From CALOCN01 sp942491735 (GTDB lineage Bacteria > Eisenbacteria > RBG-16-71-46 > JABDJR01): DNA of 64,000 nucleotides. Shown piece after piece: positions 19,527 through 29,281 of the stretch. Both the position numbers and the translations under genes were made by a program. The DNA lies in the NCBI GenBank assembly GCA_942491735.1, contig CALOCN010000014.1:1674001-1738000 (forward strand). The letters are read 5' to 3'. How positions within the stretch are numbered: the first letter of the stretch is position 1; every line of letters starts with the position of its first letter. The notes beneath the pieces are model-generated. The model made no database searches. It was not told the DNA's origin and worked only from the letters and a program-made list of their open reading frames with translations.

Positions 19527-21272
19527 ATGTCCAAACGACGCGTTTCCCTGGCCAGTGTCCGTCACGCCTTCTCGACCATCATCTGGCCGCGCCGCAAGCT
19601 GGTCTTCCTGGGGCTGGTCCTGGTCGGCATCAACCGCATGTCCGGACTGGTCCTCCCCGGATCCACCAAGTACCTGATCGACCGGGTCATCGTCGAGAAG
19701 GACGCCGAGCTGCTCAAGTGGATCCTGGTCGTGGTTGGGCTGGCCCTGCTCGTCCAGTCCGTGACCTCGTTCCTGCTCACCCGTCTGCTGAGCGTCGAGG
19801 CCCAGCACCTGATCTCGATCCTGCGGGCACAGATGCAACGGCACATCGCGCGTCTCCCGGTCGGGTTCTTCGACCGGAGCAAGAGCGGGGAGCTGGTCTC
19901 CCGCATCATGAACGACGTGGAGGGGGTGCGGAACCTGGTCGGCACCGGTCTCGTGCAGCTGGTGGGGGGGCTGCTCACCGCGGTGGTCTCGGGGGTGCTG
20001 CTGGTCCGGATCAACGCCAGCATGACCCTCTATGCGTTCATCCCCATCGTGGTGTTCGGGCTCATCTCCATGAAGGCCTTCGCCCACATCCGCCCCATCT
20101 TCCGGCGGCGGGGGGCGATCACCGCCGAGGTCACGGGACGACTGACCGAGACCCTCAACGGGATCCGGGTCATCAAGGGATTCCACGCCGAGGCCCAGGA
20201 GGATCGGGTCTTCGAGGACGGCGTGGAGCGTGTGTTCGGCAACGTACGGGAATCGTTGACCGCGACCAGCCTGGTGACCAGCCTGGCCACCCTGCTCATG
20301 GGACTGACCAGCGTCATCATCATGGGGGTGGGAGGAACCCTGATCATCAACGGCGAGATGACGGTGGGGGACTTCGTGGCCTTCACCCTCTATCTTGCCT
20401 TCCTCATCTCACCCATCGTGCAGATGAGCAACATCGGGACGCAGATGACCGAGGCCTTCGCGGGGCTGGACCGGATGGAAGAGATCCTGGGCATGGAGCA
20501 GGAGGAGGACGACCCGCGTCGTACGGTCGAGCTCCCGGACCTGCGTGGACACATCGTGTTCGAGCACGTCTCCTTTGCCTACGAGGCGGGAAAGGACGTG
20601 TTGCGGGATATCAGCTTCGAAGCGCTGCCCGGTACGGTGACCGCCCTGGTCGGGAGCTCGGGGTCGGGCAAGAGCACGGCCGCGGGGCTGGCCGCGTCGT
20701 TTCGAACCCCGACCCGGGGCACGGTCAAGGTCGACGGTCACGACCTGTCCACCATCCGGCTGGGGGCCTATCGTAGCCGGCTCGGGGTGGTGCTCCAGGA
20801 TGAGTTCCTGTTCGAGGGAACGATTCGCGACAATCTGCTCTTCGCGCGGCCCGACGCGGACGAAGGGGATCTCCGGTCCGCCATGGTCTCGGCCCACGTA
20901 CACGAGTTCACCGATCGTTTCGAGAAGGGTCTCGATACGCTCATCGGCGAGCGCGGGGTGAAGCTCTCCGGAGGACAACGTCAGCGGGTCTCCATCGCCC
21001 GCGCCATCCTTGCCGATCCGCGGATCCTCATCCTGGACGAGGCGACGTCGAGCCTCGACACCGAGTCCGAAGCGTTCATCCAGGAGAGCCTCCAGCGGCT
21101 CATGCAGGGTCGCACCACCCTGGTCATCGCCCACCGGCTCAGCACCATCCGGCGGGCGGACCAGATCCTCGTGCTCGAGGACGGCCGGATCGTGGAGCGG
21201 GGCACCCACGAGGAACTCATCGCCCGCGAAGGGCGCTACTACGACCTCTATACCTATCAGGCCCGGATCTGA
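19527..21272 (+). CDS. ABC transporter, fused permease-ATPase (MsbA/lipid A exporter type)
   Basis: A 581-residue half-transporter that would act as a homodimer. Six membrane helices occupy ~20-310, with the coupling sequence typical of type IV exporters (RSKSGELVSRIMNDVEGVRNL). The ATPase domain has Walker A GSSGSGKST (~376-384), signature LSGGQRQR (~479-486), Walker B ILILDEATSSLD and H-loop IAHRLST. Candidate cargo: lipids, lipopolysaccharide precursor or drugs. It lies 45 bp after the selenoprotein and may be a separate transcript. Its end converges on nrfA. Confidence 0.92.
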   Translation: MSKRRVSLASVRHAFSTIIWPRRKLVFLGLVLVGINRMSGLVLPGSTKYLIDRVIVEKDAELLKWILVVVGLALLVQSVTSFLLTRLLSVEAQHLISILRAQMQRHIARLPVGFFDRSKSGELVSRIMNDVEGVRNLVGTGLVQLVGGLLTAVVSGVLLVRINASMTLYAFIPIVVFGLISMKAFAHIRPIFRRRGAITAEVTGRLTETLNGIRVIKGFHAEAQEDRVFEDGVERVFGNVRESLTATSLVTSLATLLMGLTSVIIMGVGGTLIINGEMTVGDFVAFTLYLAFLISPIVQMSNIGTQMTEAFAGLDRMEEILGMEQEEDDPRRTVELPDLRGHIVFEHVSFAYEAGKDVLRDISFEALPGTVTALVGSSGSGKSTAAGLAASFRTPTRGTVKVDGHDLSTIRLGAYRSRLGVVLQDEFLFEGTIRDNLLFARPDADEGDLRSAMVSAHVHEFTDRFEKGLDTLIGERGVKLSGGQRQRVSIARAILADPRILILDEATSSLDTESEAFIQESLQRLMQGRTTLVIAHRLSTIRRADQILVLEDGRIVERGTHEELIAREGRYYDLYTYQARI

Positions 21273-21282
21273 CCCTGCGGCG

Positions 21283-22692
21283 CTACTCGCCGGAGGACCG
21301 CCAGCGCAGCGCGGCGGATTCCCCCTGACGCGCGTAGTCGGCCGCCTCGGCCAGGATGCGGGCGGTTTCCTGGGGGGCGTGGAACCCCATGGAGTTCTCC
21401 GCCGCCACGAAGTCCAGGCGCCATTGCGCCTTGCGCTGCAGTTCCAGTGACGCCTCCAGTTGCCGGGCGGTTGCGCCCTCCGACTTGGCCTGCGCCACCG
21501 CGTCGAGCAGGTCCATGAGGGCGGCGCCGGCGCGCTGCAGGAGCTCGTGGTTGCGATCCTGGATGACGTCCACCCGGGCGAGGATTTCCTCGGCCTCGAA
21601 ATGGTGGCAGGTCTGACAGGCCCGGTTCACGTTGAGGAGGGGACTGCGAACCCAGTGGTCCGAGATCTTGCTCGCCCCTTCGCGCATGTAGGGCATATGG
21701 CAGTCGGCACAGGAGACGCCGCTGCGGGCGTGGATCCCCTGGGACCACAGCTCGTACTCCGGGTGCTGGGCCTTGAGGATCTCCGCTCCGGATTCGGCAT
21801 GACGATAGTCGAGAAAACGCGAACCATCCGGGTTCTTGGTCTTGTTCCAGAAGGACTCGATGTTCTCCACCTTGAGCCCCTCCCCCCACGGGAAGGTCAG
21901 GGGCATGCCGCTCCCACAGTAGTACTCCACGTGGCACTGGGCACAGACGTTGGAACGCATCTCGTTGCGGGAGGCGTGGACATTGGGGTCGTAGGGTGTC
22001 TTGCGCTCCCCGGCCCGCCACTCCTCCATGGAGGGGAGATGCGGGACCGGAGCATCGGACTCGGCCAGGCGTTGGATGCCCTGGATGAACCCCGGGCGCG
22101 TGACCCGCAGCTGCATGTCCTGGGGGCTGTGGCAGTCCACGCAGGAGACCGGGTGGGCGTGGCCCATGTCGTGCAGTTTGGCATTGAGATCCTTGTAGGC
22201 GTACTTGTAGGTCTCCTCGAACCCCTTGATGGGGTCGCCGTCCCCCAGCTCGCGGTAGAGCGGCATGATGGAGGCATGGCAATGGAGGCAGGAACCGGAT
22301 TGCGGCTTGGTCTGCCGCTCCGTTTGTTCCTGGTCGGCCAGCATGTAGGCATGGCCCCGCCGGTCCCGGTAGTCGATGGAGAAGGCGTACCCCAGGAACA
22401 TCCGCTTGAGCCAGGGGTCCCGTTCGATTTTCTCTTCCGGAAGGGCCTCACTGCCCCCGTGTCCCCCGAAACGGGTCCGGGTGGCCCGGGACGTACGGAG
22501 GTACGAGTCGTACTGACGTGGCCAGTTCTTGCCCCAGATCGCCGGGTCGGTGTCGTCCTCGGTCACCTGGACCAGGACCGGGAACCGGTCCCGCTCCTCG
22601 GACTTCCGCTGCGAGATGTTCATGATCAGGGCCACGAGGGCCCCGGTGGCCAACGCGGTGACCAGGATGACAACGACAAGGACGCGCTTCAT
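21283..22692 (-). CDS. nrfA: Pentahaem cytochrome c nitrite reductase NrfA, CXXCH haem-1 type
   Basis: A 469-residue periplasmic enzyme that reduces nitrite to ammonium with six electrons. Five haem motifs: C135LHCH, C184VDCH, C250AQCH, C328ADCH and C359QTCH. In most NrfA the catalytic haem 1 is CXXCK; here it is CXXCH. Other active-site parts are kept: EYY after haem 3 and the His in QGIHARSGVSCADCHMPY. An N-terminal hydrophobic segment (~1-25) is a signal anchor or signal peptide. It overlaps nrfH by ATGA; electrons come from menaquinol through NrfH. Confidence 0.93.
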   Translation of the reverse strand: MKRVLVVVILVTALATGALVALIMNISQRKSEERDRFPVLVQVTEDDTDPAIWGKNWPRQYDSYLRTSRATRTRFGGHGGSEALPEEKIERDPWLKRMFLGYAFSIDYRDRRGHAYMLADQEQTERQTKPQSGSCLHCHASIMPLYRELGDGDPIKGFEETYKYAYKDLNAKLHDMGHAHPVSCVDCHSPQDMQLRVTRPGFIQGIQRLAESDAPVPHLPSMEEWRAGERKTPYDPNVHASRNEMRSNVCAQCHVEYYCGSGMPLTFPWGEGLKVENIESFWNKTKNPDGSRFLDYRHAESGAEILKAQHPEYELWSQGIHARSGVSCADCHMPYMREGASKISDHWVRSPLLNVNRACQTCHHFEAEEILARVDVIQDRNHELLQRAGAALMDLLDAVAQAKSEGATARQLEASLELQRKAQWRLDFVAAENSMGFHAPQETARILAEAADYARQGESAALRWRSSGE

Positions 22693-23219
22693 TGCGGAAT
22701 GCCTTTCCCGGGGGTTCCCCGAGGGAGTTCTTTCTCTTCACCGCGATCCGGTCCGCCCAACCCCACCTTCTCGCCATGACCGGCCGAGCGATGACAATGG
22801 AGACAGTTCACCGCGTCGGCATCGGTGGTGGCGCCGGCGACCAGCCCATGGATCATCTCCGAGTGGCACTCCCGGCAGTTGGCCTGGAGGATACGCAGGT
22901 TGCCCGGGGTGAGACGGATGGGCTCGTCGAAGTCCTGGAAGGTGAACCCCTTGGAGTGGTGATACCCGTTGGACGCCTTGGCCAGGTACTTGCCGACGAA
23001 GTCGTGGGGGAGGTGGCAGTCGACGCAGGTGGCGACGCCATGGTGGCTCGCCTTCTGCCACGAGTCGAACTGGGGCTGCATGATGTGGCAGTTGACGCAG
23101 GCTTCGGGCTTCTTGCTGAAGTAGGAGAGTCCCTCCGCATAGCGGAAGGTAAACGTACCCAGTCCGAGGAAGATTCCCAGGGCCACGGCAAGAAGAACGA
23201 GGAGTCGGTTGGGGCTCAT
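22689..23219 (-). CDS. nrfH: Tetrahaem menaquinol dehydrogenase NrfH
   Basis: A 176-residue NapC/NrfH cytochrome: one N-terminal membrane helix (LLVLLAVALGIFLGLG) and four CXXCH motifs. Haem 1 is C41VNCHIM with the Met characteristic of NrfH; the others are CVDCH, CRECH and CLHCH. It takes electrons from menaquinol and passes them to NrfA at the outer face of the inner membrane. First gene of the nrfHA pair. Confidence 0.94.
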   Translation of the reverse strand: MSPNRLLVLLAVALGIFLGLGTFTFRYAEGLSYFSKKPEACVNCHIMQPQFDSWQKASHHGVATCVDCHLPHDFVGKYLAKASNGYHHSKGFTFQDFDEPIRLTPGNLRILQANCRECHSEMIHGLVAGATTDADAVNCLHCHRSAGHGEKVGLGGPDRGEEKELPRGTPGKGIPQ

Positions 23220-23269
23220 GGGTGCACGATGCTACCGTGTCCTCGACGGGACGAACAGTGGGGGAGGGC

Positions 23270-25021
23270 TCACGAACTGGACAGCTCCCAGAGGGCCTCG
23301 CGCAGCCGCCGGTGCCGGTCGAACCGGCGCACGAAGTCCGACTCCCGTCGCCCCCCCTTGGCCCGGATCACCGCGGCGAGGGACTCCCGCTCGCCGTGGG
23401 ACCAGGAGCGTGCCCCGAGCAGATCGACGAGCGGGGCCCACCGGGTCCAGGCGTCTCGTTCCGCGGGCGGGAGCGTGTCCAGGGACACACCCAACAGGTG
23501 GGCGGCTTCCCGTGCGCACGCCTCCAGCCCCTCTTCCCGCTTGGATCCGAACCGGCCCGCCATGGCGCTCGAGAGGCGCAGGCCGACCGTGTCGCGGCGG
23601 AACTCGCCCATGACCGTGTCCCGTGGCTCCTTCAGATCGAGGTACATGTTGACCGAGGCCAGACGGTTGAGCCGGGTCATGCCGGTACGGTAGCCGGGCG
23701 TCTCCTTCACCTTCCGCGCTTCCGCCGCAGCGGCACGCGCAATGACCGGATCCCGGGGGCGGAAGCCCAGCTTGTAGTAGAACCACCAGGCGCCGGAACG
23801 AAGCCCCTCGGGGTTCTCATGTCCCATCTGGTACGGGTCGACCACGAAGGCATCCGCCTTGAACAGGTGTCGCACCACCCCTATCGATCGTCCATAGAGA
23901 TGAGCCGCCTCGGCGCCCCGGAACTCCGGTGACAGGTTGTATGCCACCTCCGCGGAGTGGAAGAGGCCCGCGGCCAGCAGGTAGCCGATGGTGATGCCGT
24001 TGCGAAGGATGAGAAACCCGTAGGCCGCGTCCAGCATCTGCCGCCGCTGGGGGATCGTGCCCATGCAGGCGAATTGGATCCCCTCGGGGTAGGTGAACAT
24101 GCGGACGTCGTTCTCGTCGGCGTGGACGAACGCATCGAGGTCCCGCTCGCGTACCACCATCAGGGTGCGCGCCATGGCGATCAGGGTACGGGCCTCGCGC
24201 CGCGGCACGGAGCGCACCTTCGGCTCGCGTGCGATCTCCCGCCGGAACGTGTCACGACCGCTGTGAGGCGGGCGGGTCTGGAAGTACACCGGGGCGGAGC
24301 GATGGCACTCGAGGGTCGTGCTGGGGGTGGTCGGTCCCGGAAGCAGCCGGAAGGGGATATCGATCTCCTCGAACAGGACCTCACGGGGAAGCGAGTCCGC
24401 TTTCAGGGCATGAAAACGCCCTACCACGAACTCGGCGTCGGTTTCCCGGTCCCCCTTGAGTTGCTCGATCCACTCCCTCGTGGAGAGCGAGGCCTCCTCG
24501 ATGGCCAGGGTCTCGTTGAAGGGCATCAGCAGGGTGAGCCGCGAATCGAGTAGCGCCCGGGACTTCCCCCGAAAGGCAGTCCAGTCGATCCGGAGGCGCC
24601 CCCCGCAGCGCTCGGCCAGCCAACAGAGGGTGAACCAGTAGAAGCGGAAGTGAACCTCGGTTCCGGCGATGCCCGAGTTGATCAGTTCCTCCCGTGCGTG
24701 CCGGAAGTCATCCCGTTCCGGGAAGGTTTCCAGGATCGTCTCCACCCGGTCCAGAACGGCGCGGTTGTCGGGATAGGCGCGGATGAACCGGAGCAGGTCG
24801 TGCAACCGTCGCACCGAGTCCGCGTCTTCCAGATCGGTGTGGGCCAGCTTATCCAGTAGCCGGAGCTTCCGTTTGGCTACCCCTGATCCAAATCGGAAGC
24901 GCAGGCCGTCGAGGGTCGCGAGCGGTCCGGGCAACGTCTTCGACACCGGAAAACCTCCAACGGAGAGGGTCGGGCCGAGGATTCTGTTGGTAGACTCCTG
25001 CGGCCGCGAGGGGAGCGCCAT
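23270..25021 (-). CDS. Unknown protein with a GNAT-like C-terminal half
   Basis: 583 residues with no family I recognise. The first ~230 residues are helical and basic. Residues ~300-440 look like an acetyltransferase fold: YGFLILRNGITIGYLLA, AYNLSPEFRGAEAAHLYGRS, a strand FVVDPYQMG, and the GNAT-like closing segment WWFYYKLGFRPRD. The last ~130 residues are again helical. An ATG at 25072 would overlap the divergent gene start, so the ATG at 25021 with GGGGGAAG upstream was chosen. GNAT activity is an inference from pattern. Confidence 0.65.
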   Translation of the reverse strand: MALPSRPQESTNRILGPTLSVGGFPVSKTLPGPLATLDGLRFRFGSGVAKRKLRLLDKLAHTDLEDADSVRRLHDLLRFIRAYPDNRAVLDRVETILETFPERDDFRHAREELINSGIAGTEVHFRFYWFTLCWLAERCGGRLRIDWTAFRGKSRALLDSRLTLLMPFNETLAIEEASLSTREWIEQLKGDRETDAEFVVGRFHALKADSLPREVLFEEIDIPFRLLPGPTTPSTTLECHRSAPVYFQTRPPHSGRDTFRREIAREPKVRSVPRREARTLIAMARTLMVVRERDLDAFVHADENDVRMFTYPEGIQFACMGTIPQRRQMLDAAYGFLILRNGITIGYLLAAGLFHSAEVAYNLSPEFRGAEAAHLYGRSIGVVRHLFKADAFVVDPYQMGHENPEGLRSGAWWFYYKLGFRPRDPVIARAAAAEARKVKETPGYRTGMTRLNRLASVNMYLDLKEPRDTVMGEFRRDTVGLRLSSAMAGRFGSKREEGLEACAREAAHLLGVSLDTLPPAERDAWTRWAPLVDLLGARSWSHGERESLAAVIRAKGGRRESDFVRRFDRHRRLREALWELSSS

Positions 25022-25070
25022 GTCGTCTTCCCCCGCAAGTCTTGTCTCTTCTACCTGAATCGAGGATCGC

Positions 25071-25766
25071 ATGAGTGCCCGTGTCCGTCCAATCCAACCC
25101 GGCTCGATGCGTTTCCTGCTTGGTTGTTTCCTCCTGCTGTCCCTGCTGTCCCTGCTGCCGGCGGTCCAACCCGCATGGGCCCAGGAAGGGGAGCACGGGC
25201 CGGAGATCCCCTTCGGGATGCCACTCCCCGAGGGATGGAGCTCGGAGACGATTCCCTTTCCGCTGGGCTTTGCCCCGGAGCTGGAGTACGAAGGGATCGA
25301 AGAACTCCGTTTTGCCCCCGGGATGATGACCGCCGATGCCCCCGACTACTGGTCCTATGCCTTCGTGTGGTGGGTTCCGGCGGGGACGGATCTGTCCCAT
25401 GCCCGGGTTGCCAAGGACCTGGAGCACTACTTTGCCGGCCTGACCCGGGCCGTGGTCGAATCCCGCGGGCGGGAAGTGGATGTGGATGCGCTCGAGTTCG
25501 ACGTGGAGCTCATCCCCGATGAGGAGGACGAGAAGAAGTTCTCCGGGCACGCGGTCACCTTTGACGCCTTCGTCAAGGTGGAACCCCTCACCTTGCGGTT
25601 GGAAGTGGAAATCATGGACTGCCCCGAAGCGGAACATCGGGTCGTCATGTTCCTGATCTCCCCGCAACCAAGGGAACACGCCATCTGGGCGGAGCTCGCC
25701 GGAATCCGCAAGGGTTTCCAATGCGATGGGGGAGTCGAGGCCACGCGACACGCGTCGCCCGACTAG
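25071..25766 (+). CDS. Exported protein of unknown function
   Basis: 231 residues with a long hydrophobic signal peptide (FLLGCFLLLSLLSLLPAV, cut near AWA-QEG). The mature part is acidic with tryptophan-rich strands (DYWSYAFVWWVPAGTDL) and an EDEKKFSGHAVTFDAFV segment; no catalytic motif is seen. The ATG has GAGGATCGC ahead; an ATG at 25107 immediately before the signal peptide is an alternative. Divergent from the GNAT-like gene. Confidence 0.65.
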   Translation: MSARVRPIQPGSMRFLLGCFLLLSLLSLLPAVQPAWAQEGEHGPEIPFGMPLPEGWSSETIPFPLGFAPELEYEGIEELRFAPGMMTADAPDYWSYAFVWWVPAGTDLSHARVAKDLEHYFAGLTRAVVESRGREVDVDALEFDVELIPDEEDEKKFSGHAVTFDAFVKVEPLTLRLEVEIMDCPEAEHRVVMFLISPQPREHAIWAELAGIRKGFQCDGGVEATRHASPD

Positions 25767-25828
25767 TCCACGCCGAACCAGGCCGCCGGAGCGGCCGCAC
25801 TTGGGCGGATGCGATCGGATGGGGGTCC

Positions 25829-25836
25829 GCTATACT
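25829..25836 (+). promoter_or_regulatory. Putative -10 element GCTATACT
   Basis: 57 bp upstream of the beta-propeller-like protein start. Identical to the octamer at 29845-29852. No clear -35 box. Confidence 0.4.
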
Positions 25837-25892
25837 TGAGCACTCGCCAGAAAACACTTCCAAGTTCAATTGTGCTTCAAGGGGGTTGCTCC

Positions 25893-26843
25893 ATGGGAGT
25901 CGGATACCGTCGCATTCTCATCCCGGTCGTCGTCCTGGCCTGTGTTCTCCTGCAGGTCCCGGCTTCCGCCCAACTCGTTGTCAACGAGCCCGGTTTCTGT
26001 GTGACCACGCTCCCGCCGGGTGTGGGGGCGAAAGGCGGGGAGTGCAGCCCCGGCGGAATCTGGGGAGACTACGTCTACTTCAGCGACAGCAACGGCAACA
26101 CGGTGGATCAGGTCGACTTCCTCGACAACATGTTCTTCTTTGCCGGGGGGGTTCCCGATCTCTTCTTCCCGGTGGGACTGGTCTTTGGCCCGGGTCCGGC
26201 TGCTGACTTCGGAGATTATCTCTACGTTGCGGTCAACAGCTCCAACCGCATCACCCGGATCACGCCCGGGGGAATTACCTCGTTGTTCGCCAACATCCCC
26301 TCGCCGGGGGACGTGACCTTCGATCCCAGCGGCGCGTACGGCACCGAACTCTTCGCCACCACCGCCTTCTCCGGCCCCATCAGCAAGGTGACCAACGCCG
26401 GCGTGGTGAGCACGTTCTCCACCGTGCAGGCCACCTACATCCGATTCGGTCCGGGTGGAGCGTGGGGGTCCGGTCTGTACTCGACCTCCCAGGGCGTTGT
26501 CCCGGGGGTGGGCATCGTCACCGTGGATCCGGCCGGGACGGCCACCCTGTTCTCGGGGGGGTTCAGCACTCCGGAGGGATTCGATTGGGCCTTCGGGCCG
26601 GGGTTCGACGGGGACATGTTCGCACCCGACCTGGGAACCGGCGAAATCTGGCGCGTGAAGTCGGACGGCACCCGCACCCTCTATGCCACCGTGGCCGGCG
26701 CCTCCTCGGTGACCTTCTGCAACGGTACGCTCTATGTGACCAGCTTTGCCGGGGGCTGCTACAAGATCGAGGCGTGCGGTCCGGTGCGCAGCGAGCCCGC
26801 GTCCTGGGGCTCGATCAAGCTGCACAACCCGGACGGCGATTAG
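25893..26843 (+). CDS. Exported beta-propeller-like protein
   Basis: A 316-residue exported protein: signal peptide ILIPVVVLACVLLQVPASAQ, then repeated blades with the pattern G-G/D-x-hydrophobic strand (GDYLYVAVNSSNRITRITPGG; YGTELFATTAFSGPISKVTNAG; GDMFAPDLGTGEIWRVKSDG), as in NHL/SMP-30-like six-blade propellers. Four cysteines at the two ends could form disulfides. No active-site residues could be assigned. The ATG was chosen because it directly precedes the signal peptide. Confidence 0.72.
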   Translation: MGVGYRRILIPVVVLACVLLQVPASAQLVVNEPGFCVTTLPPGVGAKGGECSPGGIWGDYVYFSDSNGNTVDQVDFLDNMFFFAGGVPDLFFPVGLVFGPGPAADFGDYLYVAVNSSNRITRITPGGITSLFANIPSPGDVTFDPSGAYGTELFATTAFSGPISKVTNAGVVSTFSTVQATYIRFGPGGAWGSGLYSTSQGVVPGVGIVTVDPAGTATLFSGGFSTPEGFDWAFGPGFDGDMFAPDLGTGEIWRVKSDGTRTLYATVAGASSVTFCNGTLYVTSFAGGCYKIEACGPVRSEPASWGSIKLHNPDGD

Positions 26844-26871
26844 ACCCGGTCCGGTCACCGTCCTGTTCGGC

Positions 26872-29091
26872 CTAGGGGCGTTGCAGTTCCTCGATGAGCT
26901 GCAACGCCTGCCCGGCCCCGGCAGACGCGCTGTCCCTGGCCGCGAACGCGCGCAACCAGTCCACCGCATCCGCGAGATCTCCCTGCTGCGCCATGACCCG
27001 GGCCGCGCGCAGGACCGGTTCCGGATCCTGGGGCATGAAGCGGGTCGCGGTGTGGTAGGACGTTACTGCGTTCGCGGCGTCTCCCATCCCCTCATAGGCT
27101 TCGCCCAACCCGAGCCATGCCTCGCCAAGGTTGGCATCCTGGCGCAGGGCGTGCGAAAGCACCTCGTGGGCGCTCGGAAAGTCCTCCCGGGACAGATGGA
27201 CCCGTCCCATCCCGGTGAGGGCCTGGGCCTCGTTGGGCCTTGCCCGGAGGACCGCACCCAGGAGGCGTTCCGCCTGATCCATGTCCCCGAGCTCCACCGA
27301 GATCTGCCCGGCGAGCAGGGCGAGCTTGCCGGAGTTCGGGAACCGCCGCGCGGCTTCCGACAGGACGACTTGCCCGGCCAAGGGTGAACCGTCGCGGAGT
27401 TCCAGTCGGGCGAGGGAGAGATAGCACTCCTCGAACCCCGGGTTCAAGGTGGTGGACCGGCGAAACGCGGTCCGGGCTCCGTCGAGGTCTCCGGTTTGCC
27501 ATCGGGCGTGCCCCAACTGATAGAAGAGTCGGGAATCCCCCGGCGCGAAGGGCGCGGTGATCTCCAGGGCGGCCAAGGCTTCCCTGGCGCGCCCCGTCCG
27601 CATGAGATACGTGGCCAGGTTCAGGGCGTACCGAGGCGTGTGCGGCTGGGTCCGGTGCGCCACGGTCAACGCGTCGACCGCTGCGGGGATGTCCTGGCTG
27701 GAGAGGTGGATCTTGTACAACTCCTCGAACGCGTGGGCGCGAGCGAAGGGAGCCACGTGGGCGTCCTCGTGGTTCAGGAGACGGAAGCGGCGCATGGCCT
27801 GCGCCGGGTAGGTGTCCCCGACGACCCAGGGGACGGTATGGAAGACGGTGACCGCGATCAGGATCGCGCCGGCCCGGCGGGCCAGGCGTCGTTCCTCCCG
27901 CCACCAGGGATGGCGGGCCAGGGTGAGGCCGACGAAGAGAAGCAGGGGAATGGCGGCGACCGAGAACAGGTCCCAGTCCCGTGCCGCGCCGATCTCCCGG
28001 TTGTAGAAGAACGACACGCCCCAGAGGGGAAGGCCGGCCCATAGAAGAAACCGTTCCTCGCCCGGAAGACCCCTGGGAATCCGCAGCAGGAGGATGGGAA
28101 GGGCCAGCAGGGCGGCGAACGGCCCCAGCAGGAGCTGTTCCTGGAAGAAGTCGTTGAGGTGGGGCAGGCTGAGCAGCCCGTACGGGACCTTGTTCCCCTC
28201 GGCACCGTCCAGCGGCAGGAGCTTGGTGGCGTAGATCCCGTAGGTGGCGACCAGCTTCTGCGCGAGTCCCGAGAGGATGAGGAGCCCCAACACGGTCACC
28301 GCCGCACCCAGGAGTAGGAACAGGCCCCGCTTGCGATGACGGAGGATGGGGGGATGGTTCCACAGGAGATAGAGCGCTCCGGGAGTCGTGAAGAGGACGC
28401 TCACATGGAAGGGAACGGTGAGGACAAAGGCGAGGATGGCGGCGGTGGCGCCCTTTCCCGATCGCACGGCGCGGACGCCCAGCATCAGGAAGAGGGTGAG
28501 CCCCACCGCGGGAAGCGGATACGTCTCCACGTATCCATAGAACAGCCGGGTGAAGCCCGAGAGCATGAGCAGGGCGAAAGCGAGCAGGGCGCCGGGCGTT
28601 TGCCCCAGGGTGCGGCCGCAGAACCGTGAGGCGAGCAGGGCGAAGACGATCCCGGCGGCAATGCTGACCGCGGCCATGGTAATCGCGGGCGAGGGAGAAC
28701 CCAGCAGGCGATTGAGTGCGAAGTGTCCCCACAGCGAGGCCGGTTCGTTGTGCCACAGAAGCGTGCCGTTCTGGATCTGGGTGATCCACAAACCGCCGTC
28801 ACCCAGAAGCCAGATGCGCTCGCGTCCCAGCCAGAAGACCAAGCCGGCGCTCACGGCAACGAGAACCTGGGCCGGGCGGGATCCGAGGTTCCAGGAGGGG
28901 CGCCCCCGCGTGCCCAGCCAGAATCCCCCGCCGGCGGCGACGCCCAGCAGGGCTCCGAGAACCCACCAGAAGCGGGGAAGAAACGCATAGTGGTGCGCAC
29001 CCCAGTTCGATGGGCTGGGCAAAAACGTCGCCAGCAGCTGCAGCAGCAGCGTGGCCAGGGAGATGACGAGGATCAGGAGGTAAAGTCGCAA
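26872..29091 (-). CDS. Polytopic membrane protein with C-terminal TPR repeats (GT-C-like)
   Basis: 739 residues. About ten hydrophobic helices fill residues ~1-415. The first large loop holds LLGDGGLWITQIQNGTLLWHNEP, resembling the acidic loop of GT-C glycosyltransferases. Residues ~430-739 are TPR-like repeats (ARAHAFEELYKIHLS; GHARWQTGDLDGARTAFRRS; GRVHLSREDFPSAHEVL; GLGEAYEGMGDAANAVTSY). The call of glycan or lipid-linked sugar transfer is inference. The frame starts at TTG; no better in-frame ATG was seen and the first helix follows at once. Confidence 0.75.
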   Translation of the reverse strand: MRLYLLILVISLATLLLQLLATFLPSPSNWGAHHYAFLPRFWWVLGALLGVAAGGGFWLGTRGRPSWNLGSRPAQVLVAVSAGLVFWLGRERIWLLGDGGLWITQIQNGTLLWHNEPASLWGHFALNRLLGSPSPAITMAAVSIAAGIVFALLASRFCGRTLGQTPGALLAFALLMLSGFTRLFYGYVETYPLPAVGLTLFLMLGVRAVRSGKGATAAILAFVLTVPFHVSVLFTTPGALYLLWNHPPILRHRKRGLFLLLGAAVTVLGLLILSGLAQKLVATYGIYATKLLPLDGAEGNKVPYGLLSLPHLNDFFQEQLLLGPFAALLALPILLLRIPRGLPGEERFLLWAGLPLWGVSFFYNREIGAARDWDLFSVAAIPLLLFVGLTLARHPWWREERRLARRAGAILIAVTVFHTVPWVVGDTYPAQAMRRFRLLNHEDAHVAPFARAHAFEELYKIHLSSQDIPAAVDALTVAHRTQPHTPRYALNLATYLMRTGRAREALAALEITAPFAPGDSRLFYQLGHARWQTGDLDGARTAFRRSTTLNPGFEECYLSLARLELRDGSPLAGQVVLSEAARRFPNSGKLALLAGQISVELGDMDQAERLLGAVLRARPNEAQALTGMGRVHLSREDFPSAHEVLSHALRQDANLGEAWLGLGEAYEGMGDAANAVTSYHTATRFMPQDPEPVLRAARVMAQQGDLADAVDWLRAFAARDSASAGAGQALQLIEELQRP

Positions 29092-29244
29092 TGGCCATGC
29101 CCCGTGGACGCATCGGAAAGGGAGGTCACCCTAGCATAGCGGTGTGGGGCGGATGCGAAGCGGTGGGAGCCTGCGGGGTCGCCCCGGGGGGGGGCGATGG
29201 ATCAACGGGGCGCTTGGTGGGGGAGCGACCCGGAAGTGGAGTGG

Positions 29245-29273
29245 GGGAGGGGGCAAACAGGTTGCCCCCTCCC
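29245..29273 (-). terminator. Strong hairpin after the RRM gene
   Basis: A perfect 12-bp stem with a 5-nt loop (arms 29245-29256 and 29262-29273), starting 8 bp after the RRM gene stop. It has no T-tract, so it may act as an mRNA 3'-end stabiliser or a U-less terminator. Confidence 0.65.
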
Positions 29274-29281
29274 GGCACGAT

